Shown: one piece after another, positions 35,116-44,624 of the stretch
How the letters are laid out: each line of letters starts with the position of its first letter
How positions within the stretch are numbered: the first letter of the stretch is position 1
Assembly (NCBI GenBank): GCA_900068845.1
Contig: CEFQ01000010.1
Location: 415,326 to 479,325 of the forward strand
Length of the DNA stretch: 64,000 nt
DNA from: Enterobacter ludwigii
Lineage (GTDB): Bacteria; Pseudomonadota; Gammaproteobacteria; Enterobacterales; Enterobacteriaceae
Direction of reading: 5' to 3'
The notes under the pieces: model-generated
What the model saw: only the letters and a program-made list of their open reading frames with translations
Databases searched by the model: none
Told to the model about the DNA's origin: nothing
Program-made: the position numbers and the translations under genes

Positions 35116-36042
35116 ATGAACAAGCCAGCCGCCACGTCACCTTTCCATCCGCGTAACCGCCATCAAGGCCGTTATGATTTTGCTGCTCTGACCGCAGCCC
35201 ATCCGCCGCTGGCGGTGAAAGTGCGTCCCAACGGCTACGGCGAGTTGTCGGTGGATTTCGCCGATCCCGAAGCAGTGATGCTGCTGAATCAGGCGCTGCT
35301 GAAGCTGTTCTATAATCTCAACTGGCAACTGCCGAAAGGCTATCTTACGCCGCCGGTGCCAGGGCGCGCTGATTATGTGCATGCGCTGGCCGATCTGCTG
35401 GCGAGTGACAACGGCGGTGTGATTCCGCGCGATTTGGATGTGATGGATATCGGCTGCGGCGCGAACTGCATTTATCCGCTGATTGGCAACGCCGAATATG
35501 GCTGGCGCTTCACCGGTACCGATATCACCGCCGAAGCGATTACCGCTGCGGGTCAGATCGTGGCGAGTAATCCGGGCTTGCAGCGCGGTGTTCGTCTGCG
35601 CCGTCAAAAGGATGCGTCGGCCATTTTTGCGGGCGTGGTGCACAAAAATGAGCGCTATCACGCCGTGCTGTGTAATCCGCCGTTCCACTCTTCCGCGCAA
35701 GAGGCCGCCACTGTGGGTCAGCGCAAAACGCGTAACCTCGGCTTAGGTAAAAACGCACCGCTCAATTTTGGTGGCCATCACAGCGAGCTATGGTGTGATG
35801 GCGGTGAGCGCAAGTTTGTCGGGCAGATGATCGCTGAAAGCGTGGCGCAAGCAGACCATATTGCCTGGTTCACTTCGCTGGTGTCGCGTAAAGAGAATCT
35901 ACCCGCGCTGCGTGACCAGCTGCGCGATCTCGATGCCTATGAAGTCCGTATCATCGAAATGGCGCAGGGGCAGAAGCAGAGCCGCTTTATCGCCTGGACG
36001 TTCCAGCCGCCAGCGACACGCGCTAAACGACTGAAACGCTAG
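35116..36042 (+). CDS. rlmF: 23S rRNA A1618 N6-methyltransferase RlmF
   Basis: 308-residue SAM-dependent methyltransferase that methylates A1618 of 23S rRNA, the same length as E. coli RlmF (YbiN). SAM motif 'DIGCGANCIYPLIG', catalytic 'NPPFHSS', and 'MAQGQKQSRFIAWTF' at the end. GGAG precedes the chosen ATG; the longer frame has no such site. Convergent with ybiO, as in E. coli. Confidence 0.95.
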   Translation: MNKPAATSPFHPRNRHQGRYDFAALTAAHPPLAVKVRPNGYGELSVDFADPEAVMLLNQALLKLFYNLNWQLPKGYLTPPVPGRADYVHALADLLASDNGGVIPRDLDVMDIGCGANCIYPLIGNAEYGWRFTGTDITAEAITAAGQIVASNPGLQRGVRLRRQKDASAIFAGVVHKNERYHAVLCNPPFHSSAQEAATVGQRKTRNLGLGKNAPLNFGGHHSELWCDGGERKFVGQMIAESVAQADHIAWFTSLVSRKENLPALRDQLRDLDAYEVRIIEMAQGQKQSRFIAWTFQPPATRAKRLKR

Positions 36043-36044
36043 TC

Positions 36045-38321
36045 TCATTGTGCCGGTGGCAACGCCGGCAAGGTTGCCGCAGAGGTGATATCGCTGCCGG
36101 TCTGCATGACTTCCACCGTTTGATGCGGCGCTTTAATGCCGGCCGCATCAAAATGCTTCTTCACCTTATCATCCAGCGCAAAACGCACCGTCCACTGCTT
36201 GAGCGGCTGCGTGGTAAATGACACGCGCACGGTAAAGGATTGGTTGGTTAATCCGACTAATCCGGCAAAGCTCGGCTCGCCAATGACCATGCCACGAATA
36301 TCCGGGTTCTCCAGCAGATCTTTTACCGCAGCTTGCAGCGTTTGGTTCACGCGTTCGCTATCTTCACTGCGATCCACATCATAGTTCGCCACGAACGAGC
36401 CAATGCCGCGCACAAAGTTGGCGAATGTGGTGATCGATGACCACGGAATAATGTGATACGCGCCGGTATCCTGACGCACGCCCACCGAGCGGATCGACAT
36501 ACGTTCCACCGTGCCGGTGATGGGGCCAATCGTCACCAGATCGCCAGTGTTCATGCCGTTTTCAAACTGAATAAAGATGCCGGTGATGATGTCCTTCACC
36601 AGCGTTTGCGAACCGAACGACACCGCCAGACCGAGCGCACCGGCACCGGCCAGCAGCGGCGCAATATTCACACCCACTTCCGACAGTAAAATCATGATGG
36701 TGATGGTGCTGATCACCACCGCCAGCGCGTTACGGAACAGCGTCAACAGCGTGCGGGTGCGCGCACTCGGCATTGGACGGCCATGTGAATCCGAGGCAAG
36801 ACGGCTTTCGATCAGGCTCGCCAGCAGCGTCCAGCCCACCGCCGACAGCAGCACAATCATTACGATACGAATCAGCACATCCACCATTTTTTGGCCGGTA
36901 CCGAGCGTGAGCCAGTGCCAGAGATCAAACAGATTCCACGCGTTGAGCAGCAGCAACAGCGTGGCAAATACGGTAACCACGCGCGCCAGTTTCAGCAGCG
37001 CTTTCACCCAATCATTGACGCGTTTTTGCAGCTCGGGATAGTTGCGGCGCATATCCGGCGACAGCGTGACGGTTTTGCTAATCCAGCGCGTCAGCATGCC
37101 GGAAATCAGTGCCGCGATAACCACGATGGCCAGGCTGCGCACCGTGGCAGACATCATAAACTTCAGGCTGTCACCGGGATTGAAGATGGAGAACAGGAAC
37201 AGCGCGATAAAATAGGCGCTGGCCAGCCAGTGCCAGACCATGCCGAAGGCGCGGATAAACAGGGCAAAGAAGCTCATGCTGCGATCGGCGAGACGCGACA
37301 GTTCTTGATGGATATTGCTTTTGTTGCGGAAAATCAGCCACAGCGCCCAGCCGGTCATGATCCCCATAATCAGCATGTTGACCAGCGCGGCCACCTGAAT
37401 ATTGACCTGATTGGAGACAATCGGTACCACCACCAGTAAACCGTAACCGATGGTGCCGCTTAGCCAGCTCAGACGCGTGTTCCAGTAACTGGCGCGCGCA
37501 TCTGATAAGTGGAAGAAGCGCAGTGCCGGGAAATGCGGGCAGAAAATCAGGCGCAGAACCGCTTTGAAGAATTCAATCAGTGCGAAGGCGTTGAGGAAAA
37601 GCCCTTGCTGATAGGCAATGGTGCGGTTGCCGTCGTGATAGTTGTCGCTGATGATCTGACCGACAAACAGCGTTAATGCCAGCAGCACAATATCGAGAAC
37701 GAAGGCCATCATGATGGCGGCGGGCAAGTGCAACCACTTGGTGCGTTCAAGGTTTTGATGGCGCCCCCAGCGGCCCATACGTCGCCAGACCGGCCACATC
37801 AGGCGCCGTGTTAGCCAGTACAAAGCAAATACCGCGGCGGCGAGGGCGGCAAAGTATTTCAGCGCGTTGAGGAAGGTTTGCTGGTTAAAAGACTTGTGTG
37901 GCGCATTGGTGATGTTGTCATGCAGTTGGACAAACTGCGCGGCCACCGCGCCGCCATATTGGCGCGTTACGCTGGTGACGCTCTCCAGCACGGTGGGATC
38001 GTCCTGAGTGGCCTGCGGCGGCGCGAGCACCGGGTGTTCATCGGTGGATTTGCTGTTAGCGGCCTGGCGCAGTTGATCGATCAGCTCCTGGCGTGAGGTG
38101 TTGTTATCCAGAATATTGGCCAGCGCGGCATACGCGGCTTTTTTCTCTTCTACGCTGGGTTCACCTTCGGCTGGTGTCTCGGCGGCGGGCTTTTGCGACT
38201 GCTGTGCCGCAACGGCCGCCTGCGGCAGATTAACGGCCTGCGCCGGAGCGATGACAAACAGAGTGAACAAACTGAAAAGTAACCACAGGGTGGAACGACC
38301 GGGTGGGCTGGCAGACAACAT
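36045..38321 (-). CDS. ybiO: Mechanosensitive channel YbiO (MscS family)
   Basis: 758-residue large MscS-type channel with an N-terminal signal peptide (ending 'IAPAQA'), a polar periplasmic region to about residue 145, many membrane segments, and the MscS pore and beta domain ('GAGALGLAVSFGSQTLVKDI', 'IQFENGMNTGDLVTIG'). It should release solutes on hypo-osmotic shock. AAGGAG lies six bases before the chosen ATG at 38321, which is preferred to a start seven codons upstream. Confidence 0.92.
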   Translation of the reverse strand: MLSASPPGRSTLWLLFSLFTLFVIAPAQAVNLPQAAVAAQQSQKPAAETPAEGEPSVEEKKAAYAALANILDNNTSRQELIDQLRQAANSKSTDEHPVLAPPQATQDDPTVLESVTSVTRQYGGAVAAQFVQLHDNITNAPHKSFNQQTFLNALKYFAALAAAVFALYWLTRRLMWPVWRRMGRWGRHQNLERTKWLHLPAAIMMAFVLDIVLLALTLFVGQIISDNYHDGNRTIAYQQGLFLNAFALIEFFKAVLRLIFCPHFPALRFFHLSDARASYWNTRLSWLSGTIGYGLLVVVPIVSNQVNIQVAALVNMLIMGIMTGWALWLIFRNKSNIHQELSRLADRSMSFFALFIRAFGMVWHWLASAYFIALFLFSIFNPGDSLKFMMSATVRSLAIVVIAALISGMLTRWISKTVTLSPDMRRNYPELQKRVNDWVKALLKLARVVTVFATLLLLLNAWNLFDLWHWLTLGTGQKMVDVLIRIVMIVLLSAVGWTLLASLIESRLASDSHGRPMPSARTRTLLTLFRNALAVVISTITIMILLSEVGVNIAPLLAGAGALGLAVSFGSQTLVKDIITGIFIQFENGMNTGDLVTIGPITGTVERMSIRSVGVRQDTGAYHIIPWSSITTFANFVRGIGSFVANYDVDRSEDSERVNQTLQAAVKDLLENPDIRGMVIGEPSFAGLVGLTNQSFTVRVSFTTQPLKQWTVRFALDDKVKKHFDAAGIKAPHQTVEVMQTGSDITSAATLPALPPAQ

Positions 38322-38421
38322 CGCTTTCTCCTTGAACGGCACAAGAGAGAAGTATAGTCAGTGATGGAAGGTACAGATTCTGAAAGGAAAATTGATTTTT
38401 GTGTGGGGCGGTGGGGAAGAA

Positions 38422-38471
38422 GGTCGTCATCAATGACGACCTTACATAATCGGTCGCCAACCATGGCGACC
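38422..38471. repeat. Two palindromes between ybiO and glnQ
   Basis: GGTCGTCATCAATGACGACC (38422-38441) and GGTCGCCAACCATGGCGACC (38452-38471). The first differs from the family consensus at paired positions, keeping the dyad. They follow the glnQ stop on the minus strand. Confidence 0.8.
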
Positions 38472-38477
38472 AAGCTA

Positions 38478-39200
38478 TCAGGATACGTGCTGCAGGAACT
38501 CGCGCAGACGATCGCTTGGCGGGTGAGTGATCAAATCGTCCGGATTGCCATCTTCCGCGATGGTGCCTTTGTCGATAAAAATCAGACGTGAAGCGACTTT
38601 CTGGGCGAAACCGACTTCGTGCGTCACGATGACCATCGTCATGCCTTCTTCCGCCAGATCTTGCATCACTTTCAACACTTCGTGACGCAGCTCGGGATCG
38701 AGGGCTGAGGTGGGCTCATCAAACAGCATCATCTTTGGTTTCACCGCCAGCGCACGCGCAATGGCTACGCGCTGTTGCTGACCACCAGAAAGCTCCGACG
38801 GGAAGTGATGCGCACGTTCGGCAAGGCCGACCTTGCCCAGCAGTTCGCGTGCCAGTTTATGCGCTTCTTCTTTCTTCGCACCACGCACGCGAATCGGGCC
38901 AAAGGCGACGTTATCCAGCGCGCTCATCTGTGGGAACAGATGGAACTGCTGGAACACCATGCCCGCTTCCTGACGAATCAGGCGCTCATCCACTTTCGGA
39001 TCATTGACCTTCATACCATCGACAATCAGATCGCCGGTGGTGATCTCTTCCAGCTTGTTAATGCAGCGCAGCAGCGTAGATTTACCGGAACCGGATGGCC
39101 CGATAATCACCACCACTTCGCCCTGGTTAATCTTCAGGTTGATGTTGTGCAGAACCTGAGTCTGGCCGAAATTCTTCGAGACGTTTTTAAATTCAATCAC
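38478..39200 (-). CDS. glnQ: Glutamine ABC importer ATPase GlnQ
   Basis: 240-residue ATPase of the high-affinity glutamine importer GlnHPQ. Walker A 'GPSGSGKST', signature 'LSGGQQQR', Walker B '[14 protein letters not shown]'. Overlaps glnP by four bases. Same length and order as in E. coli. Confidence 0.96.
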   Translation of the reverse strand: MIEFKNVSKNFGQTQVLHNINLKINQGEVVVIIGPSGSGKSTLLRCINKLEEITTGDLIVDGMKVNDPKVDERLIRQEAGMVFQQFHLFPQMSALDNVAFGPIRVRGAKKEEAHKLARELLGKVGLAERAHHFPSELSGGQQQRVAIARALAVKPKMMLFDEPTSALDPELRHEVLKVMQDLAEEGMTMVIVTHEVGFAQKVASRLIFIDKGTIAEDGNPDDLITHPPSDRLREFLQHVS

Positions 39201-39856
39201 AGAATTTTCATCCTTTTCTCAATACGGCGCAGCACAAAGCTCAACACCAACGTAATAACCAAATAGATGATGGCAACGGCGCTCCAGATTTCCAGCGCAC
39301 GGAAGTTGCCGGCGATGATCTCCTGACCCTGACGCGTCAGTTCGGCCACGCCAATCACGATAAACAGCGAGGTATCTTTGATGCTGACAATCCATTGGTT
39401 ACCCAGCGGTGGCAGCATACGGCGCAGTGCCAGCGGCATGATCACGTAACGCAGGGTTTCGCGGCGCGACAGACCTAGCGCCAAGCCCGCTTCACGGAAG
39501 CCTTTGTTGATCGACAGTACCGCACCGCGCGTGATTTCTGCGATGTAGGCACCGGAGTTGATCATGATGGTGACCACCGCGGCGCTAAATGGATCGATAC
39601 GCAGATCCGGGAAAGCCATTGGCAGGGCGAAGTAAATAAACATCACCTGCACCACGATTGGCGTACCGCGAATCAGTTCGATGAAAACTAAGGCGATGTT
39701 GTTGGTGATCCAGCCGCCGTAGGCGCGGGCAAAACCGGCAACCAGGCCGATAATTAAACCGCCGACCAGGCCGAGGACCGAGATCAGCAGGGTCATTTTG
39801 GCACCTTCGATTAAAATCGGCAGGGCAGGCCAAATGACGCTCCAGTCAAACTCCAT
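39197..39856 (-). CDS. glnP: Glutamine ABC importer permease GlnP
   Basis: 219-residue inner-membrane permease, with five membrane segments and the EAA loop '[20 protein letters not shown]'. It sits between glnH and glnQ as in E. coli. Confidence 0.96.
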   Translation of the reverse strand: MEFDWSVIWPALPILIEGAKMTLLISVLGLVGGLIIGLVAGFARAYGGWITNNIALVFIELIRGTPIVVQVMFIYFALPMAFPDLRIDPFSAAVVTIMINSGAYIAEITRGAVLSINKGFREAGLALGLSRRETLRYVIMPLALRRMLPPLGNQWIVSIKDTSLFIVIGVAELTRQGQEIIAGNFRALEIWSAVAIIYLVITLVLSFVLRRIEKRMKIL

Positions 39857-39893
39857 GGTGTGACTCCAAATCTGTTGCGTGGAAATGTAAAAA

Positions 39894-39916
39894 GCAGGGA
39901 GTGTTATGCTCCCTGC
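39894..39916 (-). terminator. Stem-loop between glnH and glnP
   Basis: Perfect 8-bp stem GCAGGGAG/CTCCCTGC with a 7-base loop, followed on the minus strand by TTTTT. It lies just after glnH, so partial termination would give more binding protein than permease. Confidence 0.75.
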
Positions 39917-39939
39917 TGCAAAATCGGCTGAGGCCGGAA

Positions 39940-40689
39940 TTATTTTGGTTCAGTACCGAACCATTTTTTATAGATGGTGTTGTATGTGCCGTTGTCGCGC
40001 AGGGTTTTCAGTGCGCCGTTCACTTTTTCACGCAGATCGTCGCTGCCTTTCGGGAACGCGATGCCATACTGCTGCGCTTCAATCGACTCGCCAACCGCTT
40101 TAAAGCGGCCTTTACCGGCAGTGTTAATGAAGTACAGGATGTTCGGGGTATCATGCAGCACGGCATCAGCACGTTGGGTGCCTAACTCCATGTACGCGTT
40201 GTCGATGTTAGGGAACTGACGCAGGTCTTTCGATTTGATGTGGGCTTTCGCGTAATCAACCGAACCGGTGCCGCTTTTCACTGCGACCACTTTACCGTTC
40301 AGATCGTCGATACTCTTCACATCTTTTTCATTCTCGCGCACCATCACCAGCAAACCGCTTTTGTAGTAGCCGTCAGAAAACTCGATGGCTTTTTTACGTT
40401 CTTCGGTAATGGTGATACCCGCCAGCGCCAGGTCAATGTTTTTGGTTTGCAGGGCGGGAATGATGCCGCTGAAATCCATTGGCTTAAAGGCGTAATCGAG
40501 TTTCAGTTCTTTCGCGATGGCATCCCACAGATCGATATCAAAACCGACGTATTTATCGCCTTGTTTGAACTCGAAGGGAACGAATGCAGTGTCGGTTGCG
40601 ACGATCAGTTTTTTGTCTGCTGCAGTGGAGGAAAGCGAGAAGGCCAGCGCCAGCGCGGCCACGGAGACTTTAATCAATGACTTCATCAT
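39940..40689 (-). CDS. glnH: Glutamine-binding protein GlnH
   Basis: 249-residue periplasmic binding protein with signal peptide (cleavage after 'LSSTA-A'), mature start '[18 protein letters not shown]' as in E. coli. Two ATGs in a row give a one-residue ambiguity (40689 or 40686). Transcribed from a likely sigma-54 promoter with an NtrC site. Confidence 0.96.
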   Translation of the reverse strand: MMKSLIKVSVAALALAFSLSSTAADKKLIVATDTAFVPFEFKQGDKYVGFDIDLWDAIAKELKLDYAFKPMDFSGIIPALQTKNIDLALAGITITEERKKAIEFSDGYYKSGLLVMVRENEKDVKSIDDLNGKVVAVKSGTGSVDYAKAHIKSKDLRQFPNIDNAYMELGTQRADAVLHDTPNILYFINTAGKGRFKAVGESIEAQQYGIAFPKGSDDLREKVNGALKTLRDNGTYNTIYKKWFGTEPK

Positions 40690-40741
40690 TTTTTTCCTTA
40701 TTACCCTTCAGGCCTGATGGCCCGATGTACGGCCTATCATA

Positions 40742-40757
40742 TGAAAAAATTATGCCA
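40742..40757 (-). promoter_or_regulatory. Sigma-54 promoter of glnHPQ
   Basis: Minus strand TGGCATAATTTTTTCA, with the -24 GG and a TTTC at -12 in place of TTGC at the correct spacing. E. coli glnHp2 is a sigma-54 promoter at the equivalent place. Confidence 0.7.
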
Positions 40758-40828
40758 ACTTTTCATTTTGATCGAAATCAGTAGTTTTAAGCACTTGCTG
40801 ACACGATTTTGCGCAGACGAAAAGTTTT

Positions 40829-40843
40829 GCACCTTATTGGTGC
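40829..40843. promoter_or_regulatory. NtrC site upstream of glnH
   Basis: GCAC-CTTATTG-GTGC, a perfect GCAC-N7-GTGC dyad about 75 bp upstream of the sigma-54 element. Further GGTGC half-sites follow near 40852 and 40867. It supports the same reading of the weaker sites in the hut region. Confidence 0.8.
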
Positions 40844-40966
40844 TTCATTTTGGTGCGTAGTGCTGTTGTGGTGCAGGCACAGTGTGCACCAAGGGCGGGG
40901 AGAGAGAAAGAAGGGATTAAGGAATTGTTAACAACGTCAAAAAAAGCACCATAATGTTACAGGCGT

Positions 40967-40991
40967 AAAAAAAGGCGGGATACCCCGCCTT
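40967..40991 (-). terminator. dps terminator
   Basis: Stem AAGGCGGG/CCCGCCTT with a 4-base loop and a run of seven T on the minus strand, just after the dps stop. Confidence 0.85.
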
Positions 40992-41008
40992 CGTTATTAC
41001 ACTGTAAT

Positions 41009-41512
41009 TTATTCGATATTTGATTCGATAAACCACAGGAATTTATCCAGATCGCGCGATGCGGCTGTGAAGATATCCGCGGTGTCTTCATCGCTTACTT
41101 CTGTGATGGCTTTACGGGTATCATTCGCCACAATCGCATAACGATCGGCCAGCGCTTTCAGATGATCCTGCACGCTATGAATGTTTAGCGGATAGCTTTT
41201 CAAGGGTGTTTTGTCGTTGACGATCTGAGTGGTACCCAGCGCCACACCGCCCAGCTGAACCACACGTTCAGCGATAGTGTCCTGGTGATCGGTAATGGCG
41301 GTACGGAAACCATCCAGCATCTCATGTACGCCAATAAAGTTGGCGCCACGCATGTTCCAGTGCGCCTGCTTGGTGATCAGCGACAGGTCAATAAACTCCA
41401 CTACCAGACGGTTGAGCACCTCGATGGTCGCTTTTTTATCGCTGTCAGCGACGTCATTACGGGTGTAAATCAGATCAGACGATTTAGTTTTAACCAGTTT
41501 TGCGGTACTCAT
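41009..41512 (-). CDS. dps: DNA-protecting starvation protein Dps
   Basis: 167-residue ferritin-like dodecamer subunit that binds DNA and oxidises iron with peroxide. The N-terminus '[20 protein letters not shown]' has the Lys-rich DNA-binding tail; ferroxidase residues are in '[22 protein letters not shown]' (core part). Same length and setting as E. coli. Longer starts lack support. A TGCTATACTT -10 element (plus 41559-41568) resembles a sigma-S promoter. Confidence 0.96.
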   Translation of the reverse strand: MSTAKLVKTKSSDLIYTRNDVADSDKKATIEVLNRLVVEFIDLSLITKQAHWNMRGANFIGVHEMLDGFRTAITDHQDTIAERVVQLGGVALGTTQIVNDKTPLKSYPLNIHSVQDHLKALADRYAIVANDTRKAITEVSDEDTADIFTAASRDLDKFLWFIESNIE

Positions 41513-41558
41513 CATTAATGTCCTCTTATTGATGGTTGTCCTAATCAAGCACGGAAAT

Positions 41559-41568
41559 AAGTATAGCA
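41559..41568 (-). promoter_or_regulatory. Candidate -10 element of dps
   Basis: Minus strand TGCTATACTT: an extended -10 with the C preceding TATACT favoured by sigma-S, about 50 bases before the dps start. E. coli dps is sigma-S dependent in stationary phase. Confidence 0.5.
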
Positions 41569-41776
41569 GCAGTTTTTTAATTTGCAGGCTTGATTAAGTC
41601 AATGGCAGGGATAGATAAATCTTAATATTGCTCATGGATTGTGCTTTTTTATTTTTAGTTGTTTAAAAACATAGGGTTGATGCTTGTGTTAATTATTTAT
41701 TAATCGTGTTGCAAAATAATAACAGAGAATGCTTCAAAATCTCGGTGGAAGTGATAATGAGAATGCTTAAATATTT

Positions 41777-41796
41777 AGCCTGCCGTCAAGCAGGCT
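41777..41796 (-). terminator. Stem-loop after rhtA
   Basis: AGCCTGC-cgtcaa-GCAGGCT, 7-bp stem after the rhtA stop on the minus strand, followed by AAATATTT rather than a clean T-run, so termination strength is doubtful. The rest of the gap to dps is A+T-rich without visible genes. Confidence 0.5.
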
Positions 41797-41809
41797 GAAA
41801 TAAGCCTAT

Positions 41810-42718
41810 TTATTGCGGGTTGGCAATATCCACTTCGCTTATTTTGGCGCTTTTTTGTTTCATGGTTAGCGTCGAGCCTGCCGAGGCGATGATGATCGCC
41901 AGTAACGCCAGCCACTGCTTCAGCGTTAACAACTCACCGAGGAACAGCATGCCTGAAAGCGCGGCCATCGCCGGTTCCAGACTCATTAAAGTGCCAAAAA
42001 TGCGCGCCGGCAGACGCGTCAGCGCCATCATCTCAAGAGAATAAGGAATGGCGCTCGAAAGCAGGGCGATCAGCAGCGCCAGCGGCAGCACATCCCAATG
42101 CCAGATTCCCGGTGCGGCAAATATCAGGCCGAGCGGCACAAAAATGACCGAGGCAATCAGCGAGCCCATCGCGACGGTTGCCGGACCATGTTCCGCGCCA
42201 GCACGTTGCCCCGCAAGAATATAGACCGCCCAGCAAGCGCCGGCTCCCACCGCTAGCAGCGCACCAAGTGGATCGATATGACTCATCCCTTCACCGATCG
42301 GCAACAGGAACCACAAACCGATCACCGCCAGCAGCACCCAAATAAAATCGAGCGGGCGGCGCGCGCCAATCAAGGCCAGCGTTAGTGGTCCCAGAAATTC
42401 TAAGCCCACCGCCACACCAAGTGGTACAGTACGAATGGCTAAATAGAAGAGATAATTCATGCAGCCAAGCGCTAAGCCATACATCAGCAACGGTTTGCGC
42501 TGCTCACGCGTGAAGCGCAAACGCCAGGGTTTAAAAATGATGCAGAGGATCAGGGTGCCAAGACCAAGACGAAGCGCGGTAATGCCCGGTGCGCCAACGG
42601 TAGAAAACAGCGATTTCGCCAGTGACGCGCCGCCCTGCAGTGAAAGCATCGCAATCAGTAATACGGCAATAGGGAACAACACCGGGGCCATATTTTTGGT
42701 CGTTAGAGGCGCAGACAT
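41810..42718 (-). CDS. rhtA: Threonine/homoserine exporter RhtA
   Basis: 302-residue EamA-family exporter with ten membrane segments. It closely follows E. coli RhtA: 'SLQGGASLAKSLF', 'NYLFYLAIRTVPLGVAVGLE', 'GAGACWAVYILAGQRAGAEH'. The start at 42718 matches the E. coli N-terminal length; a start four codons upstream is less likely because its ribosome site would be too close. Located between dps and ompX as in E. coli. Confidence 0.92.
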   Translation of the reverse strand: MSAPLTTKNMAPVLFPIAVLLIAMLSLQGGASLAKSLFSTVGAPGITALRLGLGTLILCIIFKPWRLRFTREQRKPLLMYGLALGCMNYLFYLAIRTVPLGVAVGLEFLGPLTLALIGARRPLDFIWVLLAVIGLWFLLPIGEGMSHIDPLGALLAVGAGACWAVYILAGQRAGAEHGPATVAMGSLIASVIFVPLGLIFAAPGIWHWDVLPLALLIALLSSAIPYSLEMMALTRLPARIFGTLMSLEPAMAALSGMLFLGELLTLKQWLALLAIIIASAGSTLTMKQKSAKISEVDIANPQ

Positions 42719-43097
42719 CCTGTAATCCATTCCTTTTATTTATTAACAGCAGAGTAACAAGCGCTCAGTGTAAAGGAATCTGCAGCAAATAAGGAGGCGC
42801 GATGCGGGGAAATAAAACGCGCTGACCGGTCAGAATTTAGCCATTTTTAGTGCCATTTCCGTAAAGAAACGTCAGGTTAGTTTAGGAATTTACTTAAAGG
42901 CATTTTTTGTGATCGGAAATTTTGTTGCAGGAATATGATGGTTTTTATAAGTAAAATGAATGACATAGGAAACTTCATTAACTTTCTGTTACACCAAACA
43001 ATCTGTTAGACAACAAAATGCGGGCAGAGTTTCTTGCTGTTTTTTGTTATATTTATAGCGTTGTCAGGAGAGAAGTATATTCACATTTGAGGTGGTT
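42719..43097. other. rhtA-ompX intergenic region
   Basis: 379-base A+T-rich gap between divergent genes; no coding frame is convincing. It contains the perfect palindrome CTGACCGGTCAG (42822-42833) and several weak promoter-like hexamers upstream of ompX (for example TTGTTG with TATAAG near 42950). The long leader is expected for ompX, which in E. coli is a target of regulatory RNAs. Confidence 0.5.
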
Positions 43098-43610
43098 ATG
43101 AAAAAAATTGCATGTCTTTCAGCATTGGCTTGTGTACTTGCAGTTTCTGCAGGTTCTGCCATGGCACAAAGCACCGTTACCGGTGGTTACGCTCAGAGCG
43201 ATTATCAAGGCGTTGCTAACAAAGCAAACGGCTTCAACCTGAAATATCGTTACGAAGATGGTTCTAACCCACTGGGTTGGATCGGTTCTTTCACCTACAC
43301 CGAGAAAGATCGTACTGATGCTGGTGCTTATAACAAAGCTCAGTACTACGGCATCACCGGTGGTCCAGCTTACCGTCTGAACGACTGGGCAAGCATCTAC
43401 GGTGTGGTAGGTGTGGGCTACGGTAAATTCCAGCAGAACGACACCTCTGTGCGTTCTAAGTCTGATTCCAGCGACTACGGTTTCTCTTATGGTGCGGGCA
43501 TGCAGTTCAACCCAATCGAGAACGTCGCACTGGACGTAGGTTACGAGCAGAGCCGTATCCGCAACGTCGACGTTGGCACCTGGATTGCTGGCGTAGGTTA
43601 CAGCTTCTAA
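43098..43610 (+). CDS. ompX: Outer-membrane protein OmpX
   Basis: 170-residue eight-stranded beta-barrel of the OmpX/Ail/Lom family with signal peptide (cleavage after 'SAMA'). 'STVTGGYAQSDYQG' starts the mature protein; 'GVGYGKFQ', 'DYGFSYGAGMQFNPIENVAL' and the terminal aromatic 'GVGYSF' are barrel strands ending in Phe. GAGGTGG precedes the ATG. Codon use shows strong preference, as for a highly expressed gene. Confidence 0.96.
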   Translation: MKKIACLSALACVLAVSAGSAMAQSTVTGGYAQSDYQGVANKANGFNLKYRYEDGSNPLGWIGSFTYTEKDRTDAGAYNKAQYYGITGGPAYRLNDWASIYGVVGVGYGKFQQNDTSVRSKSDSSDYGFSYGAGMQFNPIENVALDVGYEQSRIRNVDVGTWIAGVGYSF

Positions 43611-43638
43611 GTTCTTGCTTAGACCAGTTGCACAATGA

Positions 43639-43662
43639 ACGGCCCTTCGGGGCCGTTTTTTT
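43639..43662 (+). terminator. ompX terminator
   Basis: ACGGCCC-ttcg-GGGCCGT with a UUCG tetraloop, followed by TTTTTTT; shortly after the ompX stop. Confidence 0.92.
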
Positions 43663-43700
43663 ATGGGTGCAATAAGCGATTTACCACCGTTTATAAACAC

Positions 43701-43725
43701 AAAGCCCGCTACATGAGCGGGCTTT
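43701..43725 (-). terminator. mntS terminator
   Basis: AAAGCCCGCT-acatg-AGCGGGCTTT, a 10-bp stem. On the minus strand it follows the mntS-like gene and is followed by TTTGTGTTTAT; it could work in both directions. Confidence 0.75.
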
Positions 43726-43748
43726 GCTGAAAAGAATGAGTGGGAACG

Positions 43749-43943
43749 TTAGCCGCGCCAGATCAGTTTTGGGCACGGACGTTCAACCAGCTGTTTGCCG
43801 GTGAGCTTTTCAATCAGCATCAAACGCAGCGCAAATGGCGAGCGGGTAAACAGGCACAGCAGCGATTTCAGCTCAAAAGCCGGTTTGCTCTGTTCAGCCT
43901 GGAAACATTTGCCACAGTCGAGGCAGTTTTTCATGGTAGTCAT
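43749..43943 (-). CDS. mntS: MntS-like small protein with Cys-rich extension
   Basis: 64-residue protein. Residues 24-48 ('ELKSLLCLFTRSPFALRLML' and following IEKL) match E. coli MntS 'EFKRCMRVFSHSPFKVRLML', a 42-residue protein that raises intracellular manganese. The gene is divergent from mntR, with an MntR box between, as in E. coli. Unlike E. coli MntS it has an N-terminal extension with 'CLDCGKC' (C7, C10, C13), a possible metal site. GGGAGGT sits four bases before the chosen ATG. The E. coli gene overlaps the sRNA once called RybA. Confidence 0.8.
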   Translation of the reverse strand: MTTMKNCLDCGKCFQAEQSKPAFELKSLLCLFTRSPFALRLMLIEKLTGKQLVERPCPKLIWRG

Positions 43944-44012
43944 GTTCACCTCCCGAGTGAATGACGACATTTTCTTTGCAGCCTTTGTAAGCTATTCGCT
44001 TACATTATCAAC

Positions 44013-44034
44013 AAAGATAGCATTGGCTATACTC
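44013..44034. promoter_or_regulatory. MntR box between mntS and mntR
   Basis: AAAGATAGCATTGGCTATACTC, with the perfect dyad ATAGC-N4-GCTAT at 44017-44030. It matches the E. coli mntH/mntS MntR site (ATAGCAAAGGCTAT core, from memory), so manganese-loaded MntR should repress mntS. Confidence 0.8.
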
Positions 44035-44145
44035 TTTAGCCAACACTATTTAGGAAAAATTTGTGCTTATTTGAGCCTGGTTTACAATGGGCGCAGCCAG
44101 CCCGCACCGTAGGTAAAGTGCGGCAGATAATAAAGAGGAAGTTGA

Positions 44146-44604
44146 ATGAGTCGTCGTGCAAAAATTGCCACCAACATGCCCCAGGGCCCGCTAAAAGAGA
44201 TCGAGGAGCATGTCGAAGGATTTCGTCAGGTGCGCGAGGCGCATCGTCGTGAGCTGATCGATGACTATGTAGAATTAATCTCTGATTTGATTCGCGAATT
44301 TGGCGAAGCGCGTCAGGTGGATATGGCCGCACGTCTGGGCGTTTCCCAGCCCACCGTGGCGAAAATGCTGAAGCGTCTTGGCACCGCCGGCTTAGTTGAG
44401 CAAGTGCCATATCGCGGCGTGTTCCTGACCGCTGAGGGTGAGAAGCTGGCTGAAGCGAGCCGCGTTCGTCATCATATTGTTGAAACCTTCCTGTTGGCGC
44501 TGGGCGTAAGCCCGGAAACCGCACGTCGAGATTCAGAAGGCCTTGAACATCACGTCAGTGATGAAACGTTGGCCGTCTTCCAGAAATTTTACGAGAGTCG
44601 TTAA
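44146..44604 (+). CDS. mntR: Manganese-responsive regulator MntR
   Basis: 152-residue DtxR-family regulator. The winged helix is '[20 protein letters not shown]', followed by '[20 protein letters not shown]' and a dimer/metal domain containing '[12 protein letters not shown]'. E. coli MntR is about 155 residues. GAGGAAGT lies upstream of the ATG. Operates on the box at 44013. Confidence 0.94.
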   Translation: MSRRAKIATNMPQGPLKEIEEHVEGFRQVREAHRRELIDDYVELISDLIREFGEARQVDMAARLGVSQPTVAKMLKRLGTAGLVEQVPYRGVFLTAEGEKLAEASRVRHHIVETFLLALGVSPETARRDSEGLEHHVSDETLAVFQKFYESR

Positions 44605-44624
44605 CCACAAGGCCTTTCGCCATC

